Below are positions 4,842-6,456 of a stretch of DNA of 6,456 bases, one piece after another (within the stretch, counting starts at the first letter, position 1; every line of letters begins with the position of its first letter). The notes beneath the pieces were generated by a model. The model saw nothing but the letters and a program-made list of their open reading frames with translations. It was not told the origin of the DNA and did not search any database. The DNA is from an uncultured Methanobrevibacter sp. Its GTDB lineage: Archaea > Methanobacteriota > Methanobacteria > Methanobacteriales > Methanobacteriaceae. The stretch spans positions 1 through 6,456 of the forward strand of contig CAJOMK010000076.1 in NCBI GenBank assembly GCA_905235495.1, written 5' to 3'. Made by a program: the position numbers and the translations under genes.

Positions 4842-6456
4842 ATGGCTACCAATGTTGAAAGTGAGGCAATGCTTGAGGATAAATTCATAGAACAACTAAA
4901 AGAAATGGGTTATGAATTTATCAAACTTAAAGATGAAGATGGATTAATTGCTAATTTTAAAATACAACTAGAAAGGTTAAATAAAAAAGAACTCAATGGG
5001 GAATCATTAACGGATGATGAATTTGAAAGAATACTCATCTATTTGGATTCAGGTTCAATTTTTGACAAAGCTGAAAAATTAAGAGATGAATACACAGTTA
5101 AAAGAGATGATGGCACCTCAGTTTCAATTAAATTTTTAAATCAAAAAGATTGGTGTAAAAATATTTTCCAAGTGTCAAATCAAATAACCATACATAAAAA
5201 ACACGAAAACAGATACGATGTAACAATATTAATTAACGGTTTGCCATTGGTTCAGGCTGAACTTAAACGAAGCAGTTTACCAATTTCCAAAGCTTTTAAT
5301 CAAATAAAAAAATATATGAATTACTCTTATAAAAATTTATTTGAATATATTCAGATATTTATCATAAGTAATGGAAGAGAAACAAAATATTTCTCAAATT
5401 GTAGACCTACTGAGGTTAATTTTGGATATACATTTTACTGGAAAGATGAAGACAATAAAAACATTCATTTATTGGAAGAATTTACAGCAGACTTTTTAGA
5501 ACCTTGCAATATTGCTAAAATGATTTCCAAATTCATGGTACTGAACAAATCATCAAAACAATTAATGGTACTAAGAGCTTATCAAAAGAATGCAGTAGAT
5601 GCAGTATTAAAGCAAGCATTGGAACATAAACTCAATGGATATGTTTATCATACAACAGGCAGTGGTAAAACATTGACCTCTTACAAAGTTAGTCAATTAT
5701 TAACAGATAAACCATCTATCTACAAAGTAATATTTGTAGTTGATAGAAGTGATTTAGATGACCAAACAAACAAAGAATTCAATAAATTCTCTGATAATGA
5801 AGTAGGAGCATCAGAACACACCGGAGCATTGGTAAAAAATCTTTTAAGTGATAAAAATAAACTAGTCACAACAACCATCCAAAAATTAAATCTTGCAGTA
5901 ACTAGAAAAGGCACCAAAAAGAAACTAGAAAAAATTAAAGATGAAAATATCATATTTATCTTTGATGAATGTCATAGAAGCCAATTCGGAAAAATGCAAC
6001 AAAATATAAGTGATTTCTTTGAAAACAGTTTATCATATGGATTTACTGGAACTCCAATTTTCAGAGAAAATTCCATGGGAGATAAAACTACTAAAATGGT
6101 GTTCGGTGAAAAATTACATACTTATATGATTAAAGATGCAATCGCTGACCATAACGTGCTAGGATTCTCAATAGATTACTATAATACAATTAAAGCAAAA
6201 GATAACATTATTGATGAAAAAGTGAAATCAATCAAAATAAATGAAGCTTATGCACAACCTAAAAGGTTAGAAATGGTTGTAGACCATATTTTAGATACTT
6301 ACAATGTAAAAACAAAAAATAAAGAATTTAATGCTATATTCGCAGTTTCTCAAAAAACCGAGGACAATCAAAATGGTTTTATACATGACTACTACAAACT
6401 GTTTAAAAAGAAAATAAATGAAAGAGATTTGGATTTAAAAGTGGCAACAATTTTTA
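4842..6456 (+). CDS. hsdR: Type I restriction enzyme, endonuclease/translocase subunit HsdR (N-terminal part)
   Basis: Partial gene; 538 codons are visible and the 3' end lies beyond the window (family usually about 1000 residues). HsdR joins HsdM and HsdS to cut unmethylated foreign DNA after ATP-driven translocation. The nuclease domain is intact: Asp126 in RYDVT, ELK with Glu140 and Lys142, and the QxxxY motif Q154-Y158. The first RecA-like motor domain follows: Walker A TTGSGKT at 271-277, motif Ia-like VVDRSDLDDQ at 299-308, DECH box D375-H378 and motif III TGTP at 402-405. The frame is open without interruption to the window edge. It is transcribed away from the leftward module from its own TATA box. 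hsdM and hsdS are not in the window; they could lie to the right, so completeness of the system is unknown. Confidence 0.95.
   Translation, partial: MATNVESEAMLEDKFIEQLKEMGYEFIKLKDEDGLIANFKIQLERLNKKELNGESLTDDEFERILIYLDSGSIFDKAEKLRDEYTVKRDDGTSVSIKFLNQKDWCKNIFQVSNQITIHKKHENRYDVTILINGLPLVQAELKRSSLPISKAFNQIKKYMNYSYKNLFEYIQIFIISNGRETKYFSNCRPTEVNFGYTFYWKDEDNKNIHLLEEFTADFLEPCNIAKMISKFMVLNKSSKQLMVLRAYQKNAVDAVLKQALEHKLNGYVYHTTGSGKTLTSYKVSQLLTDKPSIYKVIFVVDRSDLDDQTNKEFNKFSDNEVGASEHTGALVKNLLSDKNKLVTTTIQKLNLAVTRKGTKKKLEKIKDENIIFIFDECHRSQFGKMQQNISDFFENSLSYGFTGTPIFRENSMGDKTTKMVFGEKLHTYMIKDAIADHNVLGFSIDYYNTIKAKDNIIDEKVKSIKINEAYAQPKRLEMVVDHILDTYNVKTKNKEFNAIFAVSQKTEDNQNGFIHDYYKLFKKKINERDLDLKVATIF

Noticed and set aside
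5720..5953. 77-codon open frame on the minus strand with Leu/Phe/Ser-rich product
   Set aside because: It is opposite the helicase part of hsdR, which has clear conserved motifs across the same stretch.

Overview
The window comes from an AT-rich genome that is most likely a methanogenic archaeon of the Methanobrevibacter type, or a virus or provirus of one. The pointers are an archaeal TATA box (TTTATAAATA) before the rightward gene, Shine-Dalgarno sites of the GGAGG and GGTGA kind, frequent AGA arginine codons, and a small protein with a zinc ribbon like that of archaeal TFB. No rRNA or marker gene is present, so the genus is inference.

Layout. From 1 to 4505 everything is on the minus strand. 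In transcription order the genes are: a thymidylate-kinase-like P-loop protein fused to a zinc finger (4505-3723); then, after a T-rich 46-base gap, seven tightly packed genes. These are a TFB-like zinc-ribbon protein, a two-helix holin-like membrane protein, a cysteine-rich small protein, a second two-helix membrane protein with a charged tail, a stand-alone ParB-like protein, a spore-photoproduct-lyase-like radical SAM protein, and a second radical SAM protein that runs off the left edge. The seven overlap or lie 2 bases apart, so they form one operon and are probably translationally coupled. Small unknown proteins, a holin-like protein and a ParB-like protein together look proviral, but no capsid, terminase or integrase is in view.

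From 4506 to 4841 is a noncoding divergent region with three hairpin-forming inverted repeats in about 140 bases (4587-4726), followed by the promoter of the rightward gene. From 4842 to the right edge runs the N-terminal half of a type I restriction subunit HsdR, with intact nuclease and helicase motifs.

How the genes may work together. Two radical SAM enzymes, a ParB-like domain and a divergent nucleotide-kinase-like protein on one strand are compatible with a viral nucleobase-modification or DNA-processing cassette, which could protect viral DNA against enzymes such as the neighbouring HsdR. This is a hypothesis from gene content; nothing in the sequence proves the chemistry.
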